Virus record (IMG/VR): IMGVR_UViG_3300035704_000001
Location: 62,001-126,000 of that record
DNA: 64,000 nucleotides
Source of the DNA: a virus
Reading direction: 5' to 3' (one strand)
Below are positions 24,643 through 32,443 of this stretch, piece after piece; within the stretch, counting starts at the first letter, position 1, and every line of letters starts with the position of its first letter. Under the pieces are notes generated by a model. The model was not told where the DNA came from. It was given only the letters and a program-made list of their open reading frames with translations, and did not search any database. The position numbers and the translations under genes were made by a program.

Positions 24643-25553
24643 CCGGCCTGGCCCTGGTCACCGGGGCCGCCGGGTTCGTGGGCCGGCACTTCTCCCGGCA
24701 CCTGCGCGACGCCGGCTGGGAAGTCGTCGGGATCGACACCGAGCTGGCTCCGCACACCGCCCTCATCGACGCCCGGGACTTCTTCCGCGGCAAGGGCGGG
24801 CCCCGGGCGGCCGGGTACGACCTGGTGGTCCACTGCGCCGCGGTGGTCGGCGGCCGCCAGGTCATCGAGACGGACCCGCTGGCGCAGGCCGTCAACTTCG
24901 AGATCGACGCGGCCATGTTCCGGTGGGCCCGGATCTGCCGTCCGGGCCGGATCATCTACTTCTCCAGCTCGGCCGCGTACCCGGTGATCCTCCAGGACGG
25001 GTACCCGCCCATGTCGATGGGCGAGGACGAGATCAAGTTCGAGGGGCTGGCCGGCGTGCCGGACCAGCTGTACGGCTGGGCCAAGCTGACCGGCGAGTTC
25101 CTTGCCCGGCAGGCCATCGCGGACGGGCTGCCGGTCACCGTGGTGCGGCCGTTCTCCGGCTACGGCTCCGACCAGGACCCCAGCTACCCGTTCCCCGCGT
25201 TCGTCGATCGCGCGCTCAGGCGGGAGGACCCGTTCCTCATCTGGGGCGACGGCGGCCAGCAGCGGGACTTCATCCACATCGACGACATCGTGGGCGCGGT
25301 GATGGAGCTGTACCGGGGCGAGTGGCCGGGCCCGTACAACCTGGCCTCCGGCCGGGCGGTCTCGGTGCGGACGCTGGCCCGGATGATCTGCGACCAGGCC
25401 GGCTACGAGCCCGGGTTCGAGTGCGCGCCGGCGGCGCCGTCCGGGGTGCGGTACCGGGTGGCCAACGCCTGGAAGCTGCAGCAGGTCTACCGGTGCAAGG
25501 TCACCCTGGAGGAGGGCATCCGCCGGGCCCTGGAGGACCGCGCCCGGGCGTAG
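24633..25553 (+). CDS. NAD-dependent sugar epimerase/dehydratase (SDR family)
   Basis: 306 residues. Extended-SDR signatures are clear: TGAAGFVGRH near the N-terminus for NAD(P) binding, the catalytic serine strand IIYFSSSAAYP, YGWAK (Tyr-x3-Lys), and DFIHIDDIVGAV. Similar enzymes make dTDP- or GDP-sugars. It overlaps the methyltransferase by 10 bases and forms the sugar cassette with the glycosyltransferase. Confidence 0.88.
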   Translation: MPVTGLALVTGAAGFVGRHFSRHLRDAGWEVVGIDTELAPHTALIDARDFFRGKGGPRAAGYDLVVHCAAVVGGRQVIETDPLAQAVNFEIDAAMFRWARICRPGRIIYFSSSAAYPVILQDGYPPMSMGEDEIKFEGLAGVPDQLYGWAKLTGEFLARQAIADGLPVTVVRPFSGYGSDQDPSYPFPAFVDRALRREDPFLIWGDGGQQRDFIHIDDIVGAVMELYRGEWPGPYNLASGRAVSVRTLARMICDQAGYEPGFECAPAAPSGVRYRVANAWKLQQVYRCKVTLEEGIRRALEDRARA

Positions 25554-25561
25554 TAACCAGT
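25549..25561 (+). promoter_or_regulatory. Class A start-associated promoter motif
   Basis: CGTAGTAACCAGT ends exactly at the GTG at 25562. Confidence 0.55.
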
Positions 25562-25906
25562 GTGACTATCGTCCGGATCTCCTGCGGGTGCCTGTTCTAC
25601 GGCGACGGGGCCCCGGACTGGCGGGACAGCCAGCAGCTGCGCTGGTGCCGGCAGCACGAGCTGGCGGACAGGCTCCGCGGGATGCGCGAGCTGGCTGCCC
25701 GCGGCATCAGCGTGGGCGAGTGGGCCCGGCACCCGACGATTACCCCGGCATGGCCGACTGGACCAAGTTCGACAACCTCTTCACCTGCCCTGCCGCTGTT
25801 ACCGACCAGGACCTGCGGACGGCGTACGAGGAGCTGTATACCGCGGCCAAGCGCGAGTGCGAGGGCCTGGACCTGTCCTCGGCCCAGATCATGCGCACGA
25901 GCGTGA
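25562..25906 (+). CDS. Hypothetical protein, C-terminal part doubtful
   Basis: 114 residues if the frame is followed to its stop. Residues 1-62, with CGC and WCRQH that may bind metal, look real. The remainder overlaps the next gene by 157 bases and has shadow-like composition. The GTG directly follows a class A motif. Either the product has an unusual tail or the frame is disrupted. Confidence 0.4.
   Translation: MTIVRISCGCLFYGDGAPDWRDSQQLRWCRQHELADRLRGMRELAARGISVGEWARHPTITPAWPTGPSSTTSSPALPLLPTRTCGRRTRSCIPRPSASARAWTCPRPRSCARA
25737..25749 (+). promoter_or_regulatory. Class B start-associated promoter motif (first late gene)
   Basis: CGATTACCCCGGC ends exactly at the ATG at 25750. From here rightward most virion genes carry the CGAT form. 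Confidence 0.6.
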
Positions 25907-26187
25907 TGCTCGGCTGGTACTTCAAGCACCAGCAGACCTCGCGGGTGGCCTACGGCGACAAGGCCGGCTACCAGCACCCGGGCCAGGAGAAGGACGCGCT
26001 GCTGGCGTGGGAGTCGATCGCCCGGTCCTGGGACGAGGTGCGGCGCAAGGCGCAGCCGGCCATCGCGGGCGGGCTCACTCCCGAGACGGTGCGGGATATC
26101 TTCGTGCACGTGCTCGGCCAGGTCGATGACGCCGGCCTGCGGGCCCGGCTGCAGGACAGCTTCGTCGAGGCCCTGAGCGCGGCCTGA
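25750..26187 (+). CDS. Hypothetical protein at start of late genes
   Basis: 145 residues, leaderless. Helical and soluble, with a charged centre (AKRECEGLDL) and a second helical half. It precedes the terminase region, so a packaging role (for example small terminase) is conceivable, but no helix-turn-helix is obvious. Confidence 0.55.
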   Translation: MADWTKFDNLFTCPAAVTDQDLRTAYEELYTAAKRECEGLDLSSAQIMRTSVMLGWYFKHQQTSRVAYGDKAGYQHPGQEKDALLAWESIARSWDEVRRKAQPAIAGGLTPETVRDIFVHVLGQVDDAGLRARLQDSFVEALSAA

Positions 26188-27287
26188 TGGTCTCCGCGGT
26201 GGACCTGCTTCAGCAGGTCACGGAAGACGACGAGGCACACGCGCACCTGCACCGCGACTGCCCGTGGTTCCGGCACGTCCACGACGGCGGAGGCGGCGAG
26301 CCCGAGGGCCACTGCCGCCCCGGCGGCCGCGTCGAGTCCGGTGCGCTGGTCAAGTTCTCGGCTGACGGCGTGCTGTGGGAGATGACGCCGCGCACCCCGG
26401 AGGCCTCCACCGTGGTGCAGCCGACCGTCCCGCCGGGCGGGCCCGGGCTCTTCCACATGAAGGGCCGCCACCTCCCGCCCTACGTCGAGCACCTGTATAA
26501 GCACCTGGTCGGCCGGTACGGCAAGCACGGCGCCTACCGGGTGGCGGTCGGGGTGGTCAAGAAGTGGGCCGCGGGGGTCAATCCCGGCGGGTGGGATACC
26601 AAGAGCGGTAAGGGCAAGCGGACTCATCCCGACGTCCGGGCAGCCGCGCAGAAGAACGTGGCCGAGTGGGAGCAGGACAAGGCCGACGCGCACGAGCACC
26701 ACGGCGGCGAGCAGAAGGTGAAGGCGGCCGGCCCCGCCATGACCCCGGGCGCGCAGTCGCAGTACGGGCTGTGGCAGCACCCGGCGCAGTCGGTCAGCCC
26801 GAGCCCGCCGCTGCCGCCGCGCGCCGAGCCGCCCACGCCGGCCGAGATCCGGGTGCTGATGGGCCTGGTGCCGGGCGGGGCCGCGGACGCGAGCCTGAGC
26901 CGCACCGTGCGCAAGTTCCTGGAGACTGCCGCGGTGAAGATGGAGAAGGAATCCCCGCTCGACGCGCTGGCTTCGCTCCGCGGCGCTCAGGCGGCCGTGT
27001 ACGCCGCGCACAAGAAGGACGTCACCGAGGCCCCCCCGTTCCCCTGGAGTGCGCCAGCGCCCGCCCTGGTGCCGCCGGCGGCCCAGTCCTCGGCGACGTC
27101 TGACATGCTCCAGACGCGGACCAGGACGCTGGCCTACCGCAAGCTCGACCAGCAGGTGGCCGCGCTGGCCGACCGGCTCCGGCGCAATTACTTCAACCAG
27201 GTGCCGGGCAACGGGGTCTACGGCGGGCCGAATCAGCCGGCCAGGCTGTCCGCGGTCGAGAAGCTGGTCCGATTGTCCCAGGCGTAG
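26187..27287 (+). CDS. Conserved phage hypothetical protein
   Basis: 366 residues, overlapping the previous stop by one base. An N-terminal His/Cys-rich stretch is followed by a helical segment (LPPYVEHLYKHLVGRYG, AVGVVKKWAAG) of a type seen in actinophage head-region proteins, ending in ...RAAAQKNVAEWE. A Pro-rich linker separates a helical C-terminal domain. Probably structural or packaging related; function unknown. Confidence 0.5.
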   Translation: MVSAVDLLQQVTEDDEAHAHLHRDCPWFRHVHDGGGGEPEGHCRPGGRVESGALVKFSADGVLWEMTPRTPEASTVVQPTVPPGGPGLFHMKGRHLPPYVEHLYKHLVGRYGKHGAYRVAVGVVKKWAAGVNPGGWDTKSGKGKRTHPDVRAAAQKNVAEWEQDKADAHEHHGGEQKVKAAGPAMTPGAQSQYGLWQHPAQSVSPSPPLPPRAEPPTPAEIRVLMGLVPGGAADASLSRTVRKFLETAAVKMEKESPLDALASLRGAQAAVYAAHKKDVTEAPPFPWSAPAPALVPPAAQSSATSDMLQTRTRTLAYRKLDQQVAALADRLRRNYFNQVPGNGVYGGPNQPARLSAVEKLVRLSQA

Positions 27288-27305
27288 AGGACGCCTGGAG
27301 GTGCT

Positions 27306-27959
27306 GTGAGCGCGGTCGACAAGCTGCTGGCCCTGACCGGTAACGGGCCCGAGGTCCCGGACCCGGACACCGAGCTGCTGCGCGCCGCGCAGCAGCAGGC
27401 CCGGGAGCTGGAGGCGCTGGTCTGCCTGGCCTGGGACGACGATGACGACAAGGACGGCGGCGGAGGCGGGGATCATTCCGGGCATTCCACCTACAAGGCC
27501 CTGATCAAGAAGAAGATGGACCCGAAGCGGGCCGCGTCGATGTGCGCCCGGTCGGACAAGAACGTCAAGGCCTCCCAGCTGGCCCGCTCCCTCGTGCTCA
27601 TGCTGTCCGGCGAGCCCGGCCGGGACCTGGTGCTCACCCTGACCGCCGGGGAGCACGAGCGCCGCGCGGCCGCGCAGCACGAGGTGACCCAGGCTGAGGA
27701 GGCGGCCGCCCTGGCGGCCCAGCTGCCCGGGATCACCGTCTCTCCTGCCGGGCTGGAAGAGGTCGCTGAGCTGGCCGCCAAGGCGATGGGCGACGGCGGC
27801 ATCATCATGAACCACGGCCCGTTTACCGGCGAGCACGCGCACGGGCACTTCCAGTCGAACGTGCATGCCCATCCGCACAAGCACTTCGGCGATAACCGCC
27901 ATGACGGCGGACCTCAGCACCGGCCGGGCAGTCAGCCCGGCGGCCGGGCCGGCTGGTAG
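27306..27959 (+). CDS. Hypothetical protein with His-rich tail
   Basis: 217 residues; GTG with GGAGG upstream. Residues 45-60 are an Asp/Gly/His-rich run, then YKALIKKKMDPKRAASMC, a helical motif seen in several actinophage head-region proteins. The C-terminus is strikingly His-rich (HAHGHF, HAHPHKHF), which may bind metal. Function unknown. Confidence 0.5.
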   Translation: MSAVDKLLALTGNGPEVPDPDTELLRAAQQQARELEALVCLAWDDDDDKDGGGGGDHSGHSTYKALIKKKMDPKRAASMCARSDKNVKASQLARSLVLMLSGEPGRDLVLTLTAGEHERRAAAQHEVTQAEEAAALAAQLPGITVSPAGLEEVAELAAKAMGDGGIIMNHGPFTGEHAHGHFQSNVHAHPHKHFGDNRHDGGPQHRPGSQPGGRAGW

Positions 27960-27967
27960 GAGACACC

Positions 27968-28135
27968 ATGTTCGCTGTTGTCGGTCTCATCTGCGGCATT
28001 GTCGCCGCGATCCTGAACCTGACCAATCAGCATGTCGGGATCATCACCTGGCTGCTGATCATCGCCGCCATCTGCTTCGGCATCGAGCTGGTCTGGTCCT
28101 GGCACCGCGGCGGTTACTACCACCGCGCCCCGTGA
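27968..28135 (+). CDS. Small two-helix membrane protein
   Basis: 55 residues, ATG preceded by GTAGGAGACACC. Two hydrophobic segments (residues 3-18 and 26-45) with a short polar turn and a basic tail (HRGGYYHRAP). Size and topology would fit a holin or an envelope micro-protein; the lysis gene is far away, so the role is open. Confidence 0.55.
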   Translation: MFAVVGLICGIVAAILNLTNQHVGIITWLLIIAAICFGIELVWSWHRGGYYHRAP

Positions 28136-30087
28136 CCGGGGCAGGCGCCGCGGCCGCGCGGCTCCTGCTGGCAGGTGACTCGGCCGCCTCCTACGGCGAC
28201 CGCCAGTCCGGCTCGATCGCGTTCACCGAGGAGCCGGTGCCGCTGACGGTGTTCGTCCAGGACAAGGGCTACCTGGCCAACCCGCCGCTGTCCCCGGTGC
28301 AGTACGAGGCGGTGCTGCATGCCGAGCGGGTCTATTACCCGTCCGCCTACGAGGTGCTGGCGCAGTCCGCGGACCGCAAGATCCGCGAGTACTGGAAGCA
28401 GACCGTCCGGATGGTCAACTTCCTGGAGCTGGAGTGGGGCAAGGGCGGCGGCAAGGACCACACCTGCCGGATGATCGCCATGCGGGTCTGCTACCTGCTG
28501 CTGTGCCTGCGCAGCCCGCAGGACTACTACGGCATGCCCGCCCAGGACAGCATCCACTGCCTGAACGTGGCCAGTTCCTCCAAGCAGGCCCAGCGCGCGT
28601 TCTTCGCCCCGATGCGGCGCGCGGTGACCCGCCCCGGGAGCTGGTTCCAGCGCCGGTCGGGGGTGGACATCCTGGACTCGGCCGAGCGGCGCAGCGGGCC
28701 GGCCAAGACCACCGCCCTGCTGGACACCATCCGGTTCGAGCACAACATCGAGGCGGTCTCCGGGCACTCCGACGCGGACAGCCAGGAGGGGCTGAACCTC
28801 ATGCTCGGCATCGCGGATGAGGTGGACGCCTTCAAGAGCCGGGCCGAGCTGGCCAAGTCCACCGGCGCCAAGCAGCGCGAGTCATCCAGCTCGGCCGAGT
28901 CCATCCTGGAGATGCTGCGCACATCGGCGTCTACCCGGTTTCCCGAGGTGTATAAAAACGTCCACATCAGCTATCCCAGGTACCTCGGGTCAGTGATCCA
29001 GCAGCAGGTGGCGAGGGGTAAGGCTGATATCGCCGCCAAGGGCGACGCCTCGCACTACTACGTGTCCGGCCCGCTGTGCACCTGGGAGGCCAACCCGCGG
29101 GTGCCCGGCAAGCAGGCCTTCGCCGAGGACTACGAGCGGGACCCGGCCATGGCCGAGGCCAAGTACGAGTGCAAGCCCCGCCGGGCCATCAACCCCTACT
29201 TCAGCAACGAGCAGGCGCTGCGGGACTGCACGTACGAGGCCAGCCAGTATCCCGTCGAGGTGGACTACACCCGCGAGGGCGCCACCTGGAAGCCGGTCTA
29301 TGTCTTCAGCGGCGACTTCTTCCCGGTCAAGGGCGCGCTGTACGCGATGCACGCCGACCTGTCGGTGACCGGTGACCGGGCCGGCGTCACCCTGGCGCAC
29401 GTCAAGCGGTGGCAGGACCACACGGTGACCGCCACCGAGGAGGACGGCATCGAGGTGCAGCTGACCGAGCGGCGGCCGGTGGTCAAGATCGACTTCACCA
29501 TCAGCTACTCGGCCAGCGTGGGCGCGGTGCCGCCGCGGGAGATCCAGATTAGATGGGCCCGGATGCTGGCGCTGGAGCTGCGCCGGCTGGGCTTCCCCAT
29601 CATGCGGTTCACGTTCGACCAGTACCAGAGCAAGGATTCCATGCAGATCCTGGAGTCTCACGGCATCGAGACCGACCGGTTCTCCACCGACGTGAGCGAG
29701 GAAGGCTGGCGGACCCTGCGGGACGTGATGTACGAGGGCCGGCTGGAGATGCCGGCCCGCGAGCTGCTGATCAACGAGCTGCTGGGGCTCTCGCGGCTGC
29801 CGAACGGCAAGATCGATCATCTGGGCGACTCCTCCAAGGACGAGGCCGACAGCCTAGCCGGGGCGGTAGCCGGCGCGCTGGAACTCGGGGGAGCAGAGGA
29901 CCCGTCCGGCAAGCGCGCGTACTTCGGCACGCACAAGTTCTGGGAGCCGGACGGCATAGCCGAGGAGCTGAGCCCGCTCGGGATGCTGCCGGCCCCGGCT
30001 ATGCTCGGCCCCGGCGAGCCGCTGCCCGAGTACCGCGGCGGCATGGAGTACAGCGGCGAGCTGAACTACTGGGGGCCCGAGATATGA
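28132..30087 (+). CDS. Large terminase subunit
   Basis: 651 residues, GTG start overlapping the preceding stop. The packaging ATPase has a Walker A-like LEWGKGGGKDHTC near residue 105, Walker B LMLGIADEVDAF near 225 with catalytic acidic residues, and a downstream coupling region. The C-terminal nuclease domain begins with MHADLSVTGDRAGV, the acidic strand of the RNase H-like fold, and has DEADSLAGA near the end. It cuts and pumps DNA into the prohead. The portal gene is 8 kb away, beyond the tRNA island. Confidence 0.85.
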   Translation: MTGAGAAAARLLLAGDSAASYGDRQSGSIAFTEEPVPLTVFVQDKGYLANPPLSPVQYEAVLHAERVYYPSAYEVLAQSADRKIREYWKQTVRMVNFLELEWGKGGGKDHTCRMIAMRVCYLLLCLRSPQDYYGMPAQDSIHCLNVASSSKQAQRAFFAPMRRAVTRPGSWFQRRSGVDILDSAERRSGPAKTTALLDTIRFEHNIEAVSGHSDADSQEGLNLMLGIADEVDAFKSRAELAKSTGAKQRESSSSAESILEMLRTSASTRFPEVYKNVHISYPRYLGSVIQQQVARGKADIAAKGDASHYYVSGPLCTWEANPRVPGKQAFAEDYERDPAMAEAKYECKPRRAINPYFSNEQALRDCTYEASQYPVEVDYTREGATWKPVYVFSGDFFPVKGALYAMHADLSVTGDRAGVTLAHVKRWQDHTVTATEEDGIEVQLTERRPVVKIDFTISYSASVGAVPPREIQIRWARMLALELRRLGFPIMRFTFDQYQSKDSMQILESHGIETDRFSTDVSEEGWRTLRDVMYEGRLEMPARELLINELLGLSRLPNGKIDHLGDSSKDEADSLAGAVAGALELGGAEDPSGKRAYFGTHKFWEPDGIAEELSPLGMLPAPAMLGPGEPLPEYRGGMEYSGELNYWGPEI

Positions 30088-30341
30088 CGCAGATGCCGTT
30101 CGAGCGGCTGATGGAGTACGCCGCCAGCCTGACCGAAGAGGACCGGGACAAGGGCATGGGGGAGCTGGCCGCGCGGGTGGACGAGAAAGCCGCGCGGCTG
30201 GCTGATGCCGTCACCGCGGTCCGGGTCCTAGGCGGAGAACGGACCTACGTCGGCCTGGAGATCCGGGCTGACGAGGAACCGGTCGTGCGGAGGGCCCTGG
30301 CCCGGGACCGCGGGACGCCCATGAGCGGCTGCTCAGGCTGA
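30084..30341 (+). CDS. Hypothetical protein
   Basis: 85 residues, ATGA overlap with the terminase stop. A charged helix of about 60 residues (LTEEDRDKGMGELAARVDEKAARLA). It is convergent with the reverse-strand gene at 30333. Confidence 0.5.
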   Translation: MTQMPFERLMEYAASLTEEDRDKGMGELAARVDEKAARLADAVTAVRVLGGERTYVGLEIRADEEPVVRRALARDRGTPMSGCSG

Positions 30342-30560
30342 GAGGACCGCCAGTTCCTCGGAAGTGTGCACCTCGTTGTAGTGCGCGGTCAGTACCGCTG
30401 ACGCGGCGCCTTTCCTGCGCTGGTGCACCATCGGGCGGCCGCATACCCTGCAGCGGACGACCGGCAGGTGCCTGGTGTGAACGGCATGGGTTTCGGGGCG
30501 TGTCTTCGTCTGTGCCACGTGGTCATCGAACCACGGGCAGTGACCGCTGACCAGGCCCAA
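30333..30560 (-). CDS. Reverse-strand zinc-finger-like protein
   Basis: 75 residues from a TTG start, or 61 from an in-frame GTG at 30518; the start is uncertain. The core reads CRVCGRPMVHQRRK...HYNEVH, a C-x2-C...H-x4-H pattern like a C2H2 finger. It lies head-to-head with the promoter of the tRNA island, with a TGAC-N4-GTCA palindrome between. That position suits a local regulator, but this is inference. Confidence 0.5.
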   Translation of the reverse strand: MGLVSGHCPWFDDHVAQTKTRPETHAVHTRHLPVVRCRVCGRPMVHQRRKGAASAVLTAHYNEVHTSEELAVLSA

Positions 30561-30581
30561 GAGGAAAGTCCGGAATCCTAC

Positions 30582-30610
30582 TTGACACCGGTCAGGTGCC
30601 CGCGTAGAGT
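30582..30610 (+). promoter_or_regulatory. Strong sigma-70-like promoter of the RNA island, with operator
   Basis: TTGACA (30582) and TAGAGT (30605) are separated by 17 bases. The -35 overlaps the palindrome TGAC-ACCG-GTCA (30583-30594). It points into the tRNA array. Confidence 0.7.
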
Positions 30611-30671
30611 GAGACTCACGACGCCAAACCGGTTGTCCGATAAGACGGACAGCGGCAAGATGGAGGACATG

Positions 30672-30773
30672 ATGTTCAGGTCACTAGAGCAGCGATACGG
30701 GTTCAATCACCCGTGCATCACGCTGCCTGCGTGGACCGAAGACGCCATGGGCGCCGAGGCGGGACCTGGATAG
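30672..30773 (+). CDS. 33-residue leader peptide candidate
   Basis: ATG at 30672 with GGAGG 5 bases upstream, 62 bases after the -10. The ORF contains the inverted repeat ACGGGT-tcaatc-ACCCGT and is followed by a strong hairpin at 30793, an arrangement reminiscent of attenuation. Coding status is uncertain. Confidence 0.3.
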   Translation: MFRSLEQRYGFNHPCITLPAWTEDAMGAEAGPG

Positions 30774-30792
30774 GGAACAAAAGCCCAGACAG

Positions 30793-30822
30793 GAGCCGCC
30801 ACCGGACACCGGGAGGCGGCTC
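30793..30822 (+). terminator. Hairpin before the first tRNA
   Basis: Arms GAGCCGCC/GGCGGCTC enclose a second CCGG/CCGG stem. There is no U tract, so it may be an attenuator, a weak terminator or an RNA-processing stem. Confidence 0.45.
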
Positions 30823-30851
30823 TCAGCTTGTGAGGGACAACTGAATATCGA

Positions 30852-30924
30852 GGGAGCGTGGCACAGCGGCAACTGCAGTGGCCTCCAAAACCACCAACCG
30901 AGGGTTCGAGTCCTTCCGCTCCTG
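30852..30924 (+). tRNA. tRNA-Trp(CCA)
   Basis: Acceptor GGGAGCG/CGCTCCT (one G-T), anticodon loop CTCCAAA, T-arm GAGGG-TTCGAGT-CCTTC. The closing anticodon pair is C31-A39. Confidence 0.8.
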
Positions 30925-30999
30925 CGACCATCGTCAACGCGAGAGCCGCGACGGTGCCTGTCACCTGGCAGTACTTGAGAACTCCACAGCGTGAGCATC

Positions 31000-31021
31000 G
31001 AGCAGGCTAGCCAGCCTGCTC
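31000..31021. repeat. Perfect hairpin in tRNA spacer
   Basis: GAGCAGGCT/AGCCTGCTC: nine paired bases closing a four-base loop. Confidence 0.7.
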
Positions 31022-31031
31022 AGTTAGACGT

Positions 31032-31076
31032 GCTGGGCTGGCCGCAACCGGGACTCCCCGGGGAAGCCAGCCCAGC
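31032..31076. repeat. Compound hairpin upstream of tRNA-Ala
   Basis: GCTGGGCTGGC/GCCAGCCCAGC (11 bp) encloses CCGGG-actc-CCCGG. It ends six bases before the tRNA-Ala 5' end. Confidence 0.7.
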
Positions 31077-31081
31077 GCACT

Positions 31082-31154
31082 GGGGCTATAGCGCAGCTGG
31101 TAGCGCACCTCCATGGCATGGAGGGGGTCAGGAGTTCGAATCTCCTTAGCTCCA
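31082..31154 (+). tRNA. tRNA-Ala(GGC)
   Basis: Acceptor GGGGCTA/TAGCTCC, anticodon arm CCTCC-ATGGCAT-GGAGG, T-arm AGGAG-TTCGAAT-CTCCT. Confidence 0.85.
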
Positions 31155-31256
31155 CTGGTGCTGCTGACATGTGTAGAGGGCCGTGACGGGTACCTCAGCG
31201 GCGGTTATGCCGAAGGCCGGGTGTCTCCGGCGGCAAATAGGCGGCGGCACCAGCCT

Positions 31257-31329
31257 GGGGCTGAAGCACAACTGGTTGTGCATCGGTGTCGCAAGCCGAC
31301 GGGTGCGGGTTCGAGTCCCGCCAGCTCCA
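31257..31329 (+). tRNA. tRNA-Ala(CGC)
   Basis: Acceptor GGGGCTG/CAGCTCC, anticodon arm TCGGT-GTCGCAA-GCCGA, T-arm GCGGG-TTCGAGT-CCCGC. Confidence 0.8.
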
Positions 31330-31332
31330 CTA

Positions 31333-31367
31333 GCCGGGAGATGCGGGTTCGAATCCCGTCAGCTATG
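31333..31367 (+). tRNA. tRNA 3' half (upstream part of a permuted tRNA candidate)
   Basis: GCCGG (anticodon stem 3' strand), GAGAT variable loop, T-arm GCGGG-TTCGAAT-CCCGT and CAGCTAT acceptor strand, with no 5' half before it. The matching 5' half lies downstream at 31427. It may be a remnant instead. Confidence 0.45.
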
Positions 31368-31400
31368 CAGCCGTCGCCTTCAGCAGTGCACCTGGAGGCG

Positions 31401-31420
31401 GCCCGCTCGGCCGAGCGGGC
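31401..31420. repeat. Perfect 20-bp palindrome between tRNA halves
   Basis: GCCCGCTCGG followed by its exact reverse complement, lying between the 3' half at 31333 and the 5' half at 31427. Confidence 0.8.
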
Positions 31421-31426
31421 AGGCAG

Positions 31427-31463
31427 CCAGCTGTAGCTCAACTGGCAGAGCCCCGGCGTTAAA
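31427..31463 (+). tRNA. tRNA 5' half (downstream part of a permuted tRNA candidate)
   Basis: CCAGCTG acceptor strand, TA, D-arm GCTC-AACTGGCA-GAGC, then CCGGC and the loop start GTTAAA. CCGGC pairs perfectly with GCCGG of the upstream half, and five of seven acceptor positions pair. It abuts tRNA-Pro(CGG). Confidence 0.45.
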
Positions 31464-31538
31464 CGGGAAGTGGCGCAGCTTGGCTAGCGCGCCGCGTTCG
31501 GGACGCGGAGGTCGTGGGTTCGAATCCCGCCTTCCCGA
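31464..31538 (+). tRNA. tRNA-Pro(CGG)
   Basis: Acceptor CGGGAAG/CTTCCCG, anticodon arm CCGCG-TTCGGGA-CGCGG, T-loop TTCGAAT. Confidence 0.85.
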
Positions 31539-31582
31539 CTAGGCCGGCAAGCGGGGCCGAGAGGCCAGCGCACGGCCACCAA

Positions 31583-31658
31583 CGGGCTGTGGCGCAGTTT
31601 GGCTCAGCGCACCTGTCTGGGGGACAGGGGGTCATCGGTTCGAATCCGGTCAGCCCGA
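31583..31658 (+). tRNA. tRNA-Pro(GGG)
   Basis: Acceptor CGGGCTG/CAGCCCG, anticodon arm CCTGT-CTGGGGG-ACAGG, T-loop TTCGAAT. Confidence 0.85.
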
Positions 31659-31776
31659 CTAGGCAGGTCCGACGCAGGCGCCGCCTTTAAGCGGTTCGCG
31701 GCGGAAGCGAGGACGCTCGTCTCGTGTGGTACCGGGGTACCGGGTTCCCCGGACGACATGGGTGGCCTGCCTTTCA

Positions 31777-31848
31777 CGGGATGTGGTGTAAGGGTCAGCG
31801 TGCCTGCTTTGGAAGCAGGAGGATGAGGTTCGAGTCCTTGCATCCCGA
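31777..31848 (+). tRNA. tRNA-Pro(TGG)
   Basis: Acceptor CGGGATG/CATCCCG, anticodon arm CCTGC-TTTGGAA-GCAGG. The D-stem is weak. Confidence 0.8.
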
Positions 31849-31914
31849 CTGAGGGGAGGAACCCCCGGCACGGGTAGCGCGGAGGGGTCCGCGTCCGGCC
31901 GCCTCCCCCGACAT

Positions 31915-31988
31915 GGAGCTGTAGCTCAGTTGGTAAGAGCGCCCGTCTGAAAAGCGGGAGGTCGGTGTGTCGAGTACACCTGGCTCCA
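31915..31988 (+). tRNA. tRNA-Phe(GAA)
   Basis: Acceptor GGAGCTG/TGGCTCC, anticodon arm CCCGT-CTGAAAA-GCGGG. The T-arm is atypical, GGTGT-GTCGAGT-ACACC, with G at position 54. Confidence 0.8.
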
Positions 31989-32041
31989 CGATGGACTGAC
32001 GTCTGGCGGCAGCCGAAAGGCCGAGCAACCGGGTGACTGAT

Positions 32042-32055
32042 CTGGAGGCCTCCAG
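32042..32055. repeat. Perfect 14-bp palindrome
   Basis: CTGGAGGCCTCCAG in the spacer between tRNA-Phe and tRNA-Gly. Confidence 0.7.
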
Positions 32056-32066
32056 TACCCAGTAAG

Positions 32067-32088
32067 CCGCGCAGCTGCAGCTGCGCGG
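32067..32088. repeat. Perfect 22-bp palindrome
   Basis: CCGCGCAGCTG followed by its exact reverse complement, 11 bases after the previous palindrome. Confidence 0.75.
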
Positions 32089-32173
32089 TATCAGCCCACC
32101 CCGGGACATCCACTCCGGGGCGCGAGGACGACCGGCGGACCCAGGCGTTACTGGGGGCTTGAGCCGGGACCCT

Positions 32174-32246
32174 GCGGACGAGTCCCAACTGGCCGGGTAC
32201 CAGCCCTCCAAGCTGGTTGTTGCGGGTTCGACTCCCGTCGTCCGCT
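32174..32246 (+). tRNA. tRNA-Gly(TCC) with C33
   Basis: Acceptor GCGGACG/CGTCCGC, anticodon arm CCAGC-CCTCCAA-GCTGG: position 33 is C instead of T. T-arm GCGGG-TTCGACT-CCCGT. Confidence 0.75.
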
Positions 32247-32365
32247 CTTAGGATGTGAAGAGGTACGGGCCCGGATGCTACTCCGGGTTGCGTGCAAGCG
32301 GCTGTCGGGTCGCGGCCGGGCGGGGTGGTGAGGCCGACATCTTGCCACCCCGCGCCGGTTTTCAT

Positions 32366-32437
32366 GCTCCGTTAGCTCAGTGGCAGAGCGGTGGGCTCTT
32401 AACCCGCGCGTCCGGGGTCCGATTCCCTGACGGAGCA
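32366..32437 (+). tRNA. tRNA-Lys(CTT)
   Basis: Acceptor GCTCCGT/ACGGAGC, anticodon arm GTGGG-CTCTTAA-CCCGC. Confidence 0.85.
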
Positions 32438-32443
32438 CAGCAC

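Noticed and set aside
30690-30720. T-arm-like hairpin ACGGGTTCAATCACCCGT as a tRNA
   Set aside because: The loop and stem phase do not fit TTCRANY with C61, and no acceptor or anticodon arm surrounds it.
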